Shown piece after piece: positions 35,704 through 44,406 of a stretch of DNA of 64,000 nucleotides. The notes under the pieces are model-generated. The model was not told the DNA's origin and made no database searches. It worked only from the letters and a program-made list of their open reading frames with translations. The translations under genes and the position numbers were made by a program. Every line of letters begins with the position of its first letter. The first letter of the stretch is position 1. This DNA comes from Homoserinibacter sp. YIM 151385 (GTDB lineage: Bacteria; Actinomycetota; Actinomycetes; Actinomycetales; Microbacteriaceae): assembly GCF_027912415.1 (NCBI RefSeq), contig NZ_CP115175.1, forward strand, positions 2,604,001-2,668,000. The letters are read 5' to 3'.

Positions 35704-36675
35704 GTGCCCGTCGCGCTCCTCACCGGCATCACCGGGCAGACCGGGGGCTACCTCGCCGAGCAGCTGATCGGCGCGGGCTGGACGGTGCACGGCGTCGTCC
35801 GCGACGCCGACGAGGCGGCGCCCTCGCTCGCCGCGCGCTCGCCGCAGGCCCTCCTGCACTCGGGCGACCTCGGCGACGGGGCGCGCATGCGGGCGATCGT
35901 CGACGAGACCGAGCCGGATGCGGTCTTCAACCTCGGCGGCATCAGCTCGGTCGCCTACTCCTGGGCGCACCCGGAGGAGACGGCGCGCATCACGGGGCTC
36001 GGCGTCGCCGCGATCCTGGATGCGGGTCTCGCCCTCCAGGACCGCCTCGGCCGCCGCGTCGCGGTCGTGCAGGCCTCGAGCGCGGAGATCTTCGGCGACG
36101 CGGCCGAGGTGCCGCAGCGCGAGTCGACGCCCGTGCGGCCGGTCAACCCCTACGGCGCCGCGAAGGCCTTCGCGCACCACCTCGTCGGGGTGTACCGGGG
36201 TCGCGGCCTCGCGGCCTCCGCGTGCATCCTCTACAACCACGAGTCGCCGCGTCGTCCGGAGGCCTTCGTGACGCGCAAGATCACGGCGGGCGCCGCCCGC
36301 ATCGCGCGCGGCGAGCAGGAGTCGCTCTCGCTCGGCAACCTCGACGCGGTGCGCGACTGGGGCTGGGCGCCCGACTACGCGGATGCGCTCCGGCGCGCCG
36401 CGGAGACGGACACGCCGGGCGACTTCGTCGTCGCGACGGGCGAGGCGCACACCGTGCGCGACTTCGTCGACGCGGCCTTCCGCGCCGCCGGCATCCCGGC
36501 GTGGCATCCCCTCGTGCACCTCGATCCCGCCTTCGCCCGACCCGCCGACGCCGCGGCGCTCGTGGGCGACGCGAGCCGGGCCCGCGAGGTGCTCGGCTGG
36601 GCGCCGACGCGCAGCTTCGACGAGACCGTCGCCGCCATGGTCGACGCGGATCTCGGCGAATCCCCGGCGAACTGA
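35704..36675 (+). CDS. GDP-mannose 4,6-dehydratase-like protein, copy 2
   Basis: 323 residues. It has the same SDR plan: [16 protein letters not shown] (Asp of the usual GQDG replaced by Thr), [14 protein letters not shown], Ser126 and Glu128 (SSAEIFG), Tyr150/Lys154 (NPYGAAK) and [17 protein letters not shown]. The signature is that of GMD and not of the Rmd reductase, although a shift of activity after duplication is possible. GTG at 35704 has no strong ribosome-binding site and the gene is only 10 bases after gmd, so it is probably cotranscribed. Its product, if it is a GMD, duplicates copy 1. Confidence 0.82.
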   Translation: MPVALLTGITGQTGGYLAEQLIGAGWTVHGVVRDADEAAPSLAARSPQALLHSGDLGDGARMRAIVDETEPDAVFNLGGISSVAYSWAHPEETARITGLGVAAILDAGLALQDRLGRRVAVVQASSAEIFGDAAEVPQRESTPVRPVNPYGAAKAFAHHLVGVYRGRGLAASACILYNHESPRRPEAFVTRKITAGAARIARGEQESLSLGNLDAVRDWGWAPDYADALRRAAETDTPGDFVVATGEAHTVRDFVDAAFRAAGIPAWHPLVHLDPAFARPADAAALVGDASRAREVLGWAPTRSFDETVAAMVDADLGESPAN

Positions 36676-36686
36676 CACCTTTTTCG

Positions 36687-36692
36687 TACACT
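36687..36692 (+). promoter_or_regulatory. -10 box TACACT for the secreted three-module protein
   Basis: TACACT follows a short T-rich run (36680-36684). Transcription would start near 36700 and give a leader of about 60 bases to the ATG at 36763, which is preceded by GGGGGA. Confidence 0.5.
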
Positions 36693-36762
36693 GGGGACAT
36701 CCGTGCGCCGACGGGAGGCGCTCAGCCGCGCGCGCACGGTGCTGATGAAGGGGGACGCAGCC

Positions 36763-38937
36763 ATGGGGATCGACCTGAGACGCGAGGGCCGACGCCGGAG
36801 CATCGGACGGGTGCCGCTCGTCGGCGCCGTGCTCGCCGCGCTGCTCGGCGGACTGCTGCTCGCCGTCGTGCCGACGCCCGCCGCACCGTCCGCGCAGGCG
36901 GTCGACAACTCGGGCTTCGACCCGGGCTTCATCATCAGCGACGACGTGTTCTTCGACGACTCGACGATGTCCGCCTCGGCGATCAAGGCCTTCTTCAAGG
37001 CGAAGGATCCGAGCTGCCGCAGCACCTCGAGCCTGACGTGCCTCAGCGACTACGTCGAGACCTCGCGCAGCCGCGCCGCGAACTCCAACTGCTCCGCCAT
37101 CACGGGCAAGAAGGAGAGCGCCGCGAGCATCCTGTACCGGGTGGCGAAGGCCTGCGACATCAACCCGCAGGTGCTGCTCGTGCTCCTCCAGAAGGAGCAG
37201 GGCTTCATCACCGGCGGCCCGCGCTCGAGCCTCATCTACCGCAAGGCGATGGGCTACGGCTGCCCGGACACCGCCTCGTGCGACGCGAAGTACTACGGCT
37301 TCTTCAACCAGGTCTACAGCTCCGCCTGGCAGTACCAGCGCTACGCGGAGGCGCCGCAGAACTTCAACCACCAGGCGGGCCGCAACAACGCCGTCCGGTT
37401 CCACCCCAACGCGAGCTGCGGCAGCTCGACCGTCTACATCCGCAACCAGGCGACGGCGGGGCTCTACAACTACACGCCGTACCAGCCCAACGCGGCCGCG
37501 CTCGCGGCGGGCTCCGGCACCGGCAACAGCTGCTCCTCCTACGGCAACCGCAACTTCTGGCGGTTCTTCACGAGCTGGTTCGGCAACCCCGCCAACCTGC
37601 TGAAGAACGCGGGCTTCGAGGCCTCCAGCTCGGGCTGGGGATCCGGCGTCAAGACGGTGGGCCTCGCGCGCAAGAAGAGCTCCGCGAGCGCCGAGAGCGG
37701 CGCCTGGTACCTCTCGACGAGCACCGCCAAGAAGGGCTCCTCGCTGCGCCAGACGGTCAAGCGCACCTCGCGCGCCGGCGAGGTCTACACGGCCTCCGTC
37801 TGGGTGAAGTCGCGCAGCTCGAGCACGCCGTTCCGCACCGTGCTCAAGCTCACGGCGACGGGCGGAAGGTCGGAGTCGGCGCGGGCCGAGGCGACCGTCG
37901 GCCCCGAGTGGACGCAGCTGCAGGTCTCGCTGCCGGTGACGCGCACGCACACCGCCTTCGTCTTCGACCTCTACGAGATGACGACGGGCGTGAGCCTCGC
38001 GGTCGACTCGGCGCTGCTCGCGGAGGGGGAGGGCGAGCCCTCGCGCGCCGCGATCGGCCTGAAGTCCGCCGGATTCGAGGGCTCGCAGAGCGGCTGGTCG
38101 ACGACGAGCTCGGCGGTCACGACGGGTGTCCGCACCAAGCTCGCCGAGTGGCCGGCCTCGCAGGGCAGCTCCTTCCTCCTCGCCAAGACGACGAAGGCGG
38201 GCGGCACGGTCCAGCAGGACGTCGCCTACCCGGTCGAGGCGGGTCGCTCCTACACCGCGAGCATCATGCTGCGGACCAGCGGCTCGGCGCCCTTCGCGGG
38301 GGCGCTCGTGCTCCGCGGCACGGGCGGCGCCGGGGTGGACTCGGCGCGCACCGATTTCGAGGTCGATGGCGAATGGAGCCGTCAGCAGGTCACGTTCACG
38401 GCGACCCGCTCGGATCTGCGCGGCCTGCGCTTCGAGGTGCGGCTCAACACGACCGGCGCGTACCTGCACATGGACGATGTGCGGCTCTCTTCGAACCTCG
38501 CGGCCGACACCGGCTTCGAGCGCAGCGCGCTCGGCGGCTGGACGACCGGCTCCGGCGACCTCGCCCTCCGCTACCGCGTCGGCGGCGCGACGCACCCCGA
38601 TATCCCGGACGACGAGGTCTCGCTGCTCGCGAAGCGCCGCTCGGACTCGGTCGCCTCGCTGCGCGCGCCGGTCGATCGGAAGCTGTCGGTCGGCGAGACC
38701 TACGACGCCTCGATCCTCGTGCGCTCGACGGGCGGGGATGTGAACGGGTCGCTCCGGATCTGGGGCCTCGGCGCCTCGAGCGAGCACGGCTCGCAGGGCT
38801 TCACGGCGGATGGCGACTGGCAGCTCGTCGAGACGAGCTACACGCCGACCGTCGCCGGCCAGACCTCGCTGCGCGTCGAGCTCTATCTCAACACGGTCGG
38901 CGGCGAGCTCGAGGTCGACGGGCTCTGGCTGCGCTGA
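36763..38937 (+). CDS. Secreted protein with lysozyme-like domain and three carbohydrate-binding-like modules
   Basis: 724 residues. The signal peptide ends near residue 46 (PSAQA|VDNSG). Residues 50-275 form a cysteine-containing domain (ISDDVFFDDSTMSASAIKAF, ILYRVAKACDINPQVLLVLLQKEQGF) that resembles glucosaminidase/lysozyme-like helices, with LQKEQG offering the Glu. Three homologous beta-rich modules follow (about 277-420, 427-575, 577-724). Each opens with a xGFExxxxGW signature (NAGFEASSSGW, SAGFEGSQSGW, DTGFERSALGGW) like CenC-type carbohydrate-binding domains. ATG 36763 is preferred over GTG 36703 for its ribosome-binding site and compact signal peptide. It is likely a surface protein that cuts or binds wall glycan. 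Confidence 0.78.
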   Translation: MGIDLRREGRRRSIGRVPLVGAVLAALLGGLLLAVVPTPAAPSAQAVDNSGFDPGFIISDDVFFDDSTMSASAIKAFFKAKDPSCRSTSSLTCLSDYVETSRSRAANSNCSAITGKKESAASILYRVAKACDINPQVLLVLLQKEQGFITGGPRSSLIYRKAMGYGCPDTASCDAKYYGFFNQVYSSAWQYQRYAEAPQNFNHQAGRNNAVRFHPNASCGSSTVYIRNQATAGLYNYTPYQPNAAALAAGSGTGNSCSSYGNRNFWRFFTSWFGNPANLLKNAGFEASSSGWGSGVKTVGLARKKSSASAESGAWYLSTSTAKKGSSLRQTVKRTSRAGEVYTASVWVKSRSSSTPFRTVLKLTATGGRSESARAEATVGPEWTQLQVSLPVTRTHTAFVFDLYEMTTGVSLAVDSALLAEGEGEPSRAAIGLKSAGFEGSQSGWSTTSSAVTTGVRTKLAEWPASQGSSFLLAKTTKAGGTVQQDVAYPVEAGRSYTASIMLRTSGSAPFAGALVLRGTGGAGVDSARTDFEVDGEWSRQQVTFTATRSDLRGLRFEVRLNTTGAYLHMDDVRLSSNLAADTGFERSALGGWTTGSGDLALRYRVGGATHPDIPDDEVSLLAKRRSDSVASLRAPVDRKLSVGETYDASILVRSTGGDVNGSLRIWGLGASSEHGSQGFTADGDWQLVETSYTPTVAGQTSLRVELYLNTVGGELEVDGLWLR

Positions 38938-38964
38938 TCGAGCGGGGCTGAGCCGCCCGGCGCC

Positions 38965-41073
38965 TCAGTCGCGGGCGGCGCCGTCGAGCGGCTCGGCGTG
39001 GCGGGGGCACTCGCCCACGGGAAGCCCGGCCGCCTCGACGCGCCAGGCGTCGACCGCGAAGGGCACCTCGTCCCAGCCCGCCCCGACCGGCTGGTGCAGT
39101 AGCGCGATCGCGCCCTCGGCGCCGCCGAGCGACTCGGCCGGGATGCCGTCCTCCGCCAGCCGCTCGGGCAGCGGCACGCCCGAGCCGCGGAGCTCGAGCA
39201 CCGTCGCGACGCCGGCGCCGGGCCGGCAGGCGAGGTAGTCGGCGATCGTCCGCGCGTCGAGCACCTCGTCGGGCGCGAAGTTGTCGCGGTGCTGGCCGCT
39301 GTTCACGACGTCGAGCGCGAAGGTGCGCCGCAGCGGCACGGCGAACGCCATCCAGGTGTTGGGGAAGCCGAAGTCGGCGACCTCGCGGCCGTCCGAGCTC
39401 GACCAGAGCACGGGCTCGTCGCGGTCGGCGACGAGCGCGTCCAGCTCCTGCGTGAAGGCCACCGCGCCGTCCATCTCGGTGCGCTGCAGCTGCACGACGA
39501 GTCCGGTCGCGGTGAGCGCCGTCGCGATCGCGACCGCGGCGGCCGCGGCGGTCGCCGCGAGCCGCGGCAGGCGCCGCCAGGGCACGAGCGCGAGGCCGAG
39601 CGCCGAGACGACGATCATGGCGGGCAGCGCCTCGCTCACGATGTAGCGATCCCAGTAGAGGTAGAAGCTGTGCTCGCGGGCGAGCAGCAGGCGCACCGTG
39701 TGGAGCGCGATGAAGACGAGCGTGGAGCCGCCGAGCAGCGCGACCGCGAGCGCCGTCGCCCCGTCGCGCAGCCGCAGCACCGCGACGAGCCCCGCCGCCA
39801 TGCCCGCGACGAGCCAGAGGCCCGTGCGGAGGAGGATCTGCGCCGTCTCGGTGCCGACGACGAGGCACGCCGCGACGCCGAGCACGAGCGCGCCCGCGAG
39901 GAGGGCGCCCGAGACGGTCGCGCCGCGACCGGCGGCGGGCCCGGCTGCCGGCTGCGTGGATCCCGCCGCGCCCCGCGGCGCTCCGCGTCGGAGCGCGAGC
40001 AGCGCGAGCGCGGCCGTCGGCACCAGGATGACGGCGGCCGAGGCGAGGCCGGGCTCGAGCAGCGTCAGCCGCTCGAGCAGGTCGACGACCGGCCCCGGCG
40101 CGAGCCCCGTGATCTGGGTGTCGACGAAGTAGCGCGGGATCTCGCCGATGCCGTACCAGTAGCCGGCGCCCGCCCCCGCGATCGTCGCGGCGAGGGTGAG
40201 GAGGGCGCCCGGCACGAGGGGCCGCCAGGCGCGCACGACGAGCGCGAGCACGAGCACCGCGATCACCGGGACGACGAGCAGGATGCCGGAGCCGCGCAGC
40301 AGGGAGAGGCCGAGCACGACGACCGCCTGCGCGGCGGCCGCGCCCGCCGCCGCGCGCCCGCCCGAGCGCAGGGTCTGGTGCGCGAGCTGCGCCCAGAGCA
40401 GGAACAGCGGCGCGTTGAGCGCCTCGCTGCTCGGGAACACGGCGTACCAGACGAGGTGCGGGTGCACGGCCGCGACCGCGGTCGCCGCGAGCGCCATCCC
40501 CGCCCCGCCGCCGAGCCGCTGCACGAGCCGGGCGGTCGTCGTGAGCGTCGCGATCCCGCAGACGGCGACGACCGCGGTCGTGTGCGCGATGCCGAAGGCG
40601 GCGGAGGACAGGCCGAGGAGCACGGGGAGCAGCGGCGGCCAGCTCGCCGAGAACTCGCCCGTGCGCGCGAGCTCGTTCGCCCAGTTGACGTAGGCGCCCA
40701 TGTCGCCGATCCACGGCAGGAACTCGACCTCGCGCAGGCGCATGAGCACGGCGACGGCGGCGAGCAGCGCCCAGGCGGCGAGCAGGATCCGGGCGCGGGG
40801 GAGCGGGGCGCCGCGGAGGCCGTGCCGCCGGAGGCGGAGGACGCCGATCACGGCGGCGGCGAGCCAGCCGGCGATCGCGAGCCCCGCACCGTGCGCGCCC
40901 AGCCAGATCCACATGGTCGCCCCGAGGGCCGCCGCGAGCAGACCCCACGGCAGCGCGTCCGCGAGCAGGGCGACCGGCCCCTCGTCGCGGCGGCGCAGCG
41001 CAGCGGCCGGGGCGAGGCCGAGGGCGAGCGCGGCGAGGGCGCTGATCGCCACGAGGGCGGCGGTCTCGAGCAC
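38965..41073 (-). CDS. Large GT-C-like polytopic membrane protein
   Basis: 702 residues with about thirteen to fourteen helices and a soluble C-terminal part (about 540-702). The first outer loop has EVEFLPWIGDMGAYVNWANE, an acidic loop in the GT-C position, followed by WPPLLPVLLGLSSAAFG and VWYAVFPSSEALNAPLF. GT-C enzymes use polyprenyl-phosphate sugars outside the membrane. The GTG at 41073 is chosen because GGAGG lies 6 bases before it and the membrane protein begins there; longer frames read through the divergent small gene. It is transcribed from a promoter that shares bases with that gene. Confidence 0.75.
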   Translation of the reverse strand: MLETAALVAISALAALALGLAPAAALRRRDEGPVALLADALPWGLLAAALGATMWIWLGAHGAGLAIAGWLAAAVIGVLRLRRHGLRGAPLPRARILLAAWALLAAVAVLMRLREVEFLPWIGDMGAYVNWANELARTGEFSASWPPLLPVLLGLSSAAFGIAHTTAVVAVCGIATLTTTARLVQRLGGGAGMALAATAVAAVHPHLVWYAVFPSSEALNAPLFLLWAQLAHQTLRSGGRAAAGAAAAQAVVVLGLSLLRGSGILLVVPVIAVLVLALVVRAWRPLVPGALLTLAATIAGAGAGYWYGIGEIPRYFVDTQITGLAPGPVVDLLERLTLLEPGLASAAVILVPTAALALLALRRGAPRGAAGSTQPAAGPAAGRGATVSGALLAGALVLGVAACLVVGTETAQILLRTGLWLVAGMAAGLVAVLRLRDGATALAVALLGGSTLVFIALHTVRLLLAREHSFYLYWDRYIVSEALPAMIVVSALGLALVPWRRLPRLAATAAAAAVAIATALTATGLVVQLQRTEMDGAVAFTQELDALVADRDEPVLWSSSDGREVADFGFPNTWMAFAVPLRRTFALDVVNSGQHRDNFAPDEVLDARTIADYLACRPGAGVATVLELRGSGVPLPERLAEDGIPAESLGGAEGAIALLHQPVGAGWDEVPFAVDAWRVEAAGLPVGECPRHAEPLDGAARD

Positions 41074-41119
41074 GGCGGCCCTCCTGCGGTGCGAGCGGAC
41101 CCGGTCGGATGCGCTCTCG

Positions 41120-41126
41120 TAGGATA
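41120..41126. promoter_or_regulatory. Shared two-way -10 element (TAGGAT forward, TATCCT reverse)
   Basis: The seven bases TAGGATA give TAGGAT on the plus strand (41120-41125), ending 6 bases before the GTG at 41132, and TATCCT on the minus strand (41121-41126), upstream of the GT-C gene with a leader of about 40 bases. Five bases serve both boxes. Confidence 0.5.
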
Positions 41127-41131
41127 TCGGG

Positions 41132-41410
41132 GTGACTGCCGCCGACGAGCCCACGCACGACGAGCGCGACGCCGAGATCTCGGCGCTCCGCGCCGAGCTG
41201 CGCAGGGCACAGGACCAGCAGGTCGAGCGCTGGCTGCATCTCGTGCGACACGGCGAGGTCGTGCCCGCCTCGATCGAGCGCTCCCTCTCCTGGCGGCTCA
41301 CGCGGCCGGTGCGGCTCGCGCAGACCGCCGCCGGCGTCCTCCGCCGCGAGGGGCCGAACAAGTTCTGGGCGATCGTCCGCTCCCGTCTGCGCCGGCTGGT
41401 GCGCCGGTGA
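41132..41410 (+). CDS. Small coiled-coil protein with SWRLTRPVR tail, set B
   Basis: 92 residues. Helical heptads (DERDAEISALRAELRRAQDQ, about residues 10-29) precede SLSWRLTRPVRLAQ and a basic end FWAIVRSRLRRLVRR. It shares the layout (acidic start, coiled coil, SWRxTxPxR, basic tail), leaderless start and 4-base overlap into a GT-B gene with the protein at 31921. The basic amphipathic tail could touch the membrane. Function is unknown; an adaptor for the following glycosyltransferases is an inference from position. Confidence 0.75.
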   Translation: MTAADEPTHDERDAEISALRAELRRAQDQQVERWLHLVRHGEVVPASIERSLSWRLTRPVRLAQTAAGVLRREGPNKFWAIVRSRLRRLVRR

Positions 41411-42915
41411 GCGCGGCTCCGGCCGCGGCGGTCGCCGGGGACGGAGTCGTCGGCACGCCCGCCGAGGCGCTGCGCGCCCGGCTCCTCGCGGTCGCGCCGC
41501 ACCTCCTCCCGGCCGGCGAGCCGGTGCCCGAGGGCGGGCCCGGGTCGCTGCTCGCGAGGCTCGCGGATGCCGTCGCCGCCGAGCCGACGGGCGCGCGCCT
41601 GTGGGTGCTCGCGAGCGCGGCGGCGGCCGCCTACCCCACCTCGGAGGAGCTCGAGGGGCTCCGCCGCGCGCTCGAGCTCGCGGCGCCCGGCGAGCGGCTC
41701 GGCGCCGTGCTCACGGCCGTGGCGCCCGCCGCGGCGTCCGTGCGCGGCGGCCTCGTCACGGCGGAGGCCGTCGAGCTCGCACTCGTCGACGTCGACTTCT
41801 GCGCGACGAACGCGCACAACACCGGCATCCAGCGCGTCGTCCGCAACACCGTCAAGCACTGGCCGGCCGAGGCGGTCGAGCTCGCCGCCTGGGCGCCCGA
41901 CGGCAGCGGCTACCGCCGCCTCACGCCCGCGCAGCGCGAGCTCGCGACGGCCTGGCGCTCCGGCATGGACTCCGTGCGCGCCGACACCTCGGACGCGCCC
42001 CTGCTCATCCCCGTCGGCGGCGCCGTGCTCATCCCCGAGGTGCCGGGCCGCGACCGCATCCCGCGTCTCGCCGCGATCGCCGAGCACTCGCCCGCGCGCG
42101 TCGGCCTGATCGGCTACGACGCGATCCCCATCGTGAGCGCCGAGACGGTGAGCGACGAGGAGTCCGACCGCTTCGCGCACTACCTCGCGATCGTGAAGCA
42201 CGCGGATGCGGTCTCCTGCATCAGCGAGACGACGGCCGAGGAGTTCCGCGGCTTCGGCGCGGCGCTCGCGGCGCAGGGGCTGTCGGCGCCAGACGTCGTG
42301 GCGCAGCCGCTGCCCGCCGTGCCGCCCGTGCCGCTCGATCCCGGGGCCGCCGCGCCGGGGCCGCCGCGCGAGCGCCCGCTCGTGCTCATGGTCGGCAGCG
42401 TCGAGCCGCGCAAGAACCAGGAGGGCGTGCTCAGCGCCGCCCGCATCCTCTGGGGCGAGGGGCTCGACTTCGAGCTGCGCTTCATCGGGGGCGGCACGGC
42501 GTGGTACCTGCACCGCCTCCGCGCGCTCCTCGCGCCGCTGCGCGCGCCCGGACGGCACGTCGAGCTGCTCGTCGGCGCGCCCGACGAGCTCGTGCAGGCC
42601 TCCTATCGCGACGCGCGAGTCGTCGCCTTCCCCTCGCTGCAGGAGGGCTACGGCCTCCCCGTCGCGGAGGCGCTCGCGACCGGCACGCCCGTCGTGACCA
42701 GCGCCTACGGCAGCACGGCCGAGATCGCCGCGGCCGGCGGCTGCCTCGTGGTCGACCCGCGCGACGACGACGCGATCGCCGCCGCGCTGCGCGCCGTCCT
42801 CGTCGACGAGGAGGTGCACGCCCGGCTGCTCGCGGAGACGGGCGCGCGCCCGGCCGGCAGCTGGGCGGCCTACGCCGCCGAGGTCTGGTCCGAGCTCGCG
42901 GGGGCCGCCCGATGA
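41407..42915 (+). CDS. GT4-type glycosyltransferase with helical N-terminal domain, set B first
   Basis: 502 residues. A helical N-terminal region (1-125, ARLWVLASAAAAAYPTSEEL) is followed by LALVDVDFCATNAHNTGIQR at the start of the GT-B fold. The C-terminal half has MVGSVEPRKNQEGVLSAARI and the donor motif QEGYGLPVAEALATGTPV, both glutamates present. It is homologous to the enzymes at 32142 and 42912. GTG at 41407 overlaps the coiled-coil gene stop, and the ATG of the next GT overlaps its own stop (ATGA). Substrates are not predictable. Confidence 0.85.
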   Translation: MSAAPAAAVAGDGVVGTPAEALRARLLAVAPHLLPAGEPVPEGGPGSLLARLADAVAAEPTGARLWVLASAAAAAYPTSEELEGLRRALELAAPGERLGAVLTAVAPAAASVRGGLVTAEAVELALVDVDFCATNAHNTGIQRVVRNTVKHWPAEAVELAAWAPDGSGYRRLTPAQRELATAWRSGMDSVRADTSDAPLLIPVGGAVLIPEVPGRDRIPRLAAIAEHSPARVGLIGYDAIPIVSAETVSDEESDRFAHYLAIVKHADAVSCISETTAEEFRGFGAALAAQGLSAPDVVAQPLPAVPPVPLDPGAAAPGPPRERPLVLMVGSVEPRKNQEGVLSAARILWGEGLDFELRFIGGGTAWYLHRLRALLAPLRAPGRHVELLVGAPDELVQASYRDARVVAFPSLQEGYGLPVAEALATGTPVVTSAYGSTAEIAAAGGCLVVDPRDDDAIAAALRAVLVDEEVHARLLAETGARPAGSWAAYAAEVWSELAGAAR

Positions 42916-44342
42916 GCGCCCGCTCCCTCGGCACGGGCACCGCCGCGCTCGTGCGCGCGCTGCTGCCCGGGGAGGAGCCCGCCGGCACCGACGCGGCGCG
43001 ACTCGAGCAGCTCGCGGCCGCCCTCCCGCAGCCCGACGCCGCGCAGTCCTGGCTGCTCCTCGCGGTGCTCGACCGCCGCCTCCCGCGCTCGGAGGAGGTC
43101 GACGCCTTCCGCCGCCAGGCCCGCCACGACGGCCTCCGTGCCGCTGCCGCCACCGTGCTGGCGGGCCGCCGCCATCCCGCGCGCTGGCTGGATCCGCCCG
43201 TCCAGGTCCTCGCGGACGCCGTGCTCGTCGACGTGCACGACACCGCGAGCTCGACGCTCGCGACGGGCGTGCAGCGCCTCGCGCGCGCGATCGGCGACCG
43301 CTGGCTCGAGCGGGGCGTGCAGCTCGTCGGCTGGAACAGCGCCCGCTCGGCCCTCGTCCGCGTCGATCACGGCGCCTGGCGGGAGGGCCGCCGCCGCGGC
43401 GCCCTCGGCCGTGCGCCCGTCGTGCCCTGGGGCGGCGCCTACGTCCTCACCGAGGTGGTCGGCGAGGGCGAGCGGAGCGCCCGGATCCAGGCGCTCGCCC
43501 GCTGCTCGGGTGCCCGGACGATGCTCGTCGGCGCCGACGCGATCCCGCTCACGGCCGCCGAGACGACCGGCTCGCGGATGCCGGGCGTCTTCGCGAAGTA
43601 CCTCGCGGCCGCGGCGCACATGGACGTCGTCGCCGCCATCTCGGGCGCGGCGGCGGCGGAGTACCGCGGCTGGCGCGCGATGCTGCCGGCCGCCGGCATC
43701 CCCGGTCCGGAGGTCGTCGAGGTGCCGATCGCGGAGGAGCTCGGCGAGCTCGATCCCTCGGCGCGCTTCCCGGCCGAGCTGCGGTTCGTCGTGCACGACG
43801 AGGAGGGCGCCCTCCCGCTCGTGCTCTGCGTCGGCAGCCACGAGCCGCGCAAGAACCACCAGGCCGTGCTGCACGCGGCAGAGCTGCTCTGGCGCGAGGG
43901 GCGGCGCTTCTCGCTCGCCTTCGTCGGAGGCAACGCCTGGCGCTCGGAGGCCTTCCGCGCCCGGCTGCTCGAGCTGCGCGAGGCCGGACGACCCGTCGCG
44001 GCGCACCGCGGCGTGCCCGACGCGGAGCTGCGCTGGGCCTACCGCCTCGCACGCCTCACGGTCTTCCCCTCGCTCGACGAGGGCTTCGGGCTCCCCGTCG
44101 CGGAGTCGCTCGCGGCCGGCACGCCCGTCGTCACGACGCGCTACGGCAGCACCGCCGAGATCGCGGCGGAGGGCGGCTGCGTGCTCGTCGACCCGCGCGA
44201 CGACCGCGACCTCGCGGCCGGCATCCGGGGCCTCCTCGCCGACGACGCCCTCCTCGCGCGCCTGCGCACCGAGGCGGCCGCCCGCCCGCCTCGCACGTGG
44301 GACGACTACGCGCTCCGCCTCTGGTCGACCCTCATGCCGTAG
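42912..44342 (+). CDS. GT4-type glycosyltransferase with helical N-terminal domain, set B second
   Basis: 476 residues. It has the same plan: helical N-terminus (AQSWLLLAVLDRRLPRSEEV), VLVDVHDTASSTLATGVQR, EVVGEGERSARIQAL, CVGSHEPRKNHQAVLHAAEL and the E-x7-E motif DEGFGLPVAES. It is the closest relative in the window of the half glycosyltransferase at 33661. The ATG overlaps the preceding GT stop. The TAG stop is part of the -10 box for the ABC transporter genes, so set B is its own transcription unit. Confidence 0.85.
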   Translation: MSARSLGTGTAALVRALLPGEEPAGTDAARLEQLAAALPQPDAAQSWLLLAVLDRRLPRSEEVDAFRRQARHDGLRAAAATVLAGRRHPARWLDPPVQVLADAVLVDVHDTASSTLATGVQRLARAIGDRWLERGVQLVGWNSARSALVRVDHGAWREGRRRGALGRAPVVPWGGAYVLTEVVGEGERSARIQALARCSGARTMLVGADAIPLTAAETTGSRMPGVFAKYLAAAAHMDVVAAISGAAAAEYRGWRAMLPAAGIPGPEVVEVPIAEELGELDPSARFPAELRFVVHDEEGALPLVLCVGSHEPRKNHQAVLHAAELLWREGRRFSLAFVGGNAWRSEAFRARLLELREAGRPVAAHRGVPDAELRWAYRLARLTVFPSLDEGFGLPVAESLAAGTPVVTTRYGSTAEIAAEGGCVLVDPRDDRDLAAGIRGLLADDALLARLRTEAAARPPRTWDDYALRLWSTLMP

Positions 44343-44345
44343 ACT
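44340..44345 (+). promoter_or_regulatory. -10 box TAGACT for wzm-wzt, overlapping the GT stop codon
   Basis: Stop TAG plus ACT. The leader of about 55 bases ends in TCTGGAG before the TTG at 44407. Confidence 0.5.
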
Positions 44346-44406
44346 GTCCGCGCCCCGCGATCCGCCTGCGCCGCGTCGATCGCCCCCTCATCTCTGGAGT
44401 GCCCGA

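Noticed and set aside
35704-36675. GDP-4-keto-6-deoxymannose reductase (Rmd)
   Set aside because: The [17 protein letters not shown] signature and SSAE active site are those of dehydratases; kept only as an alternative.
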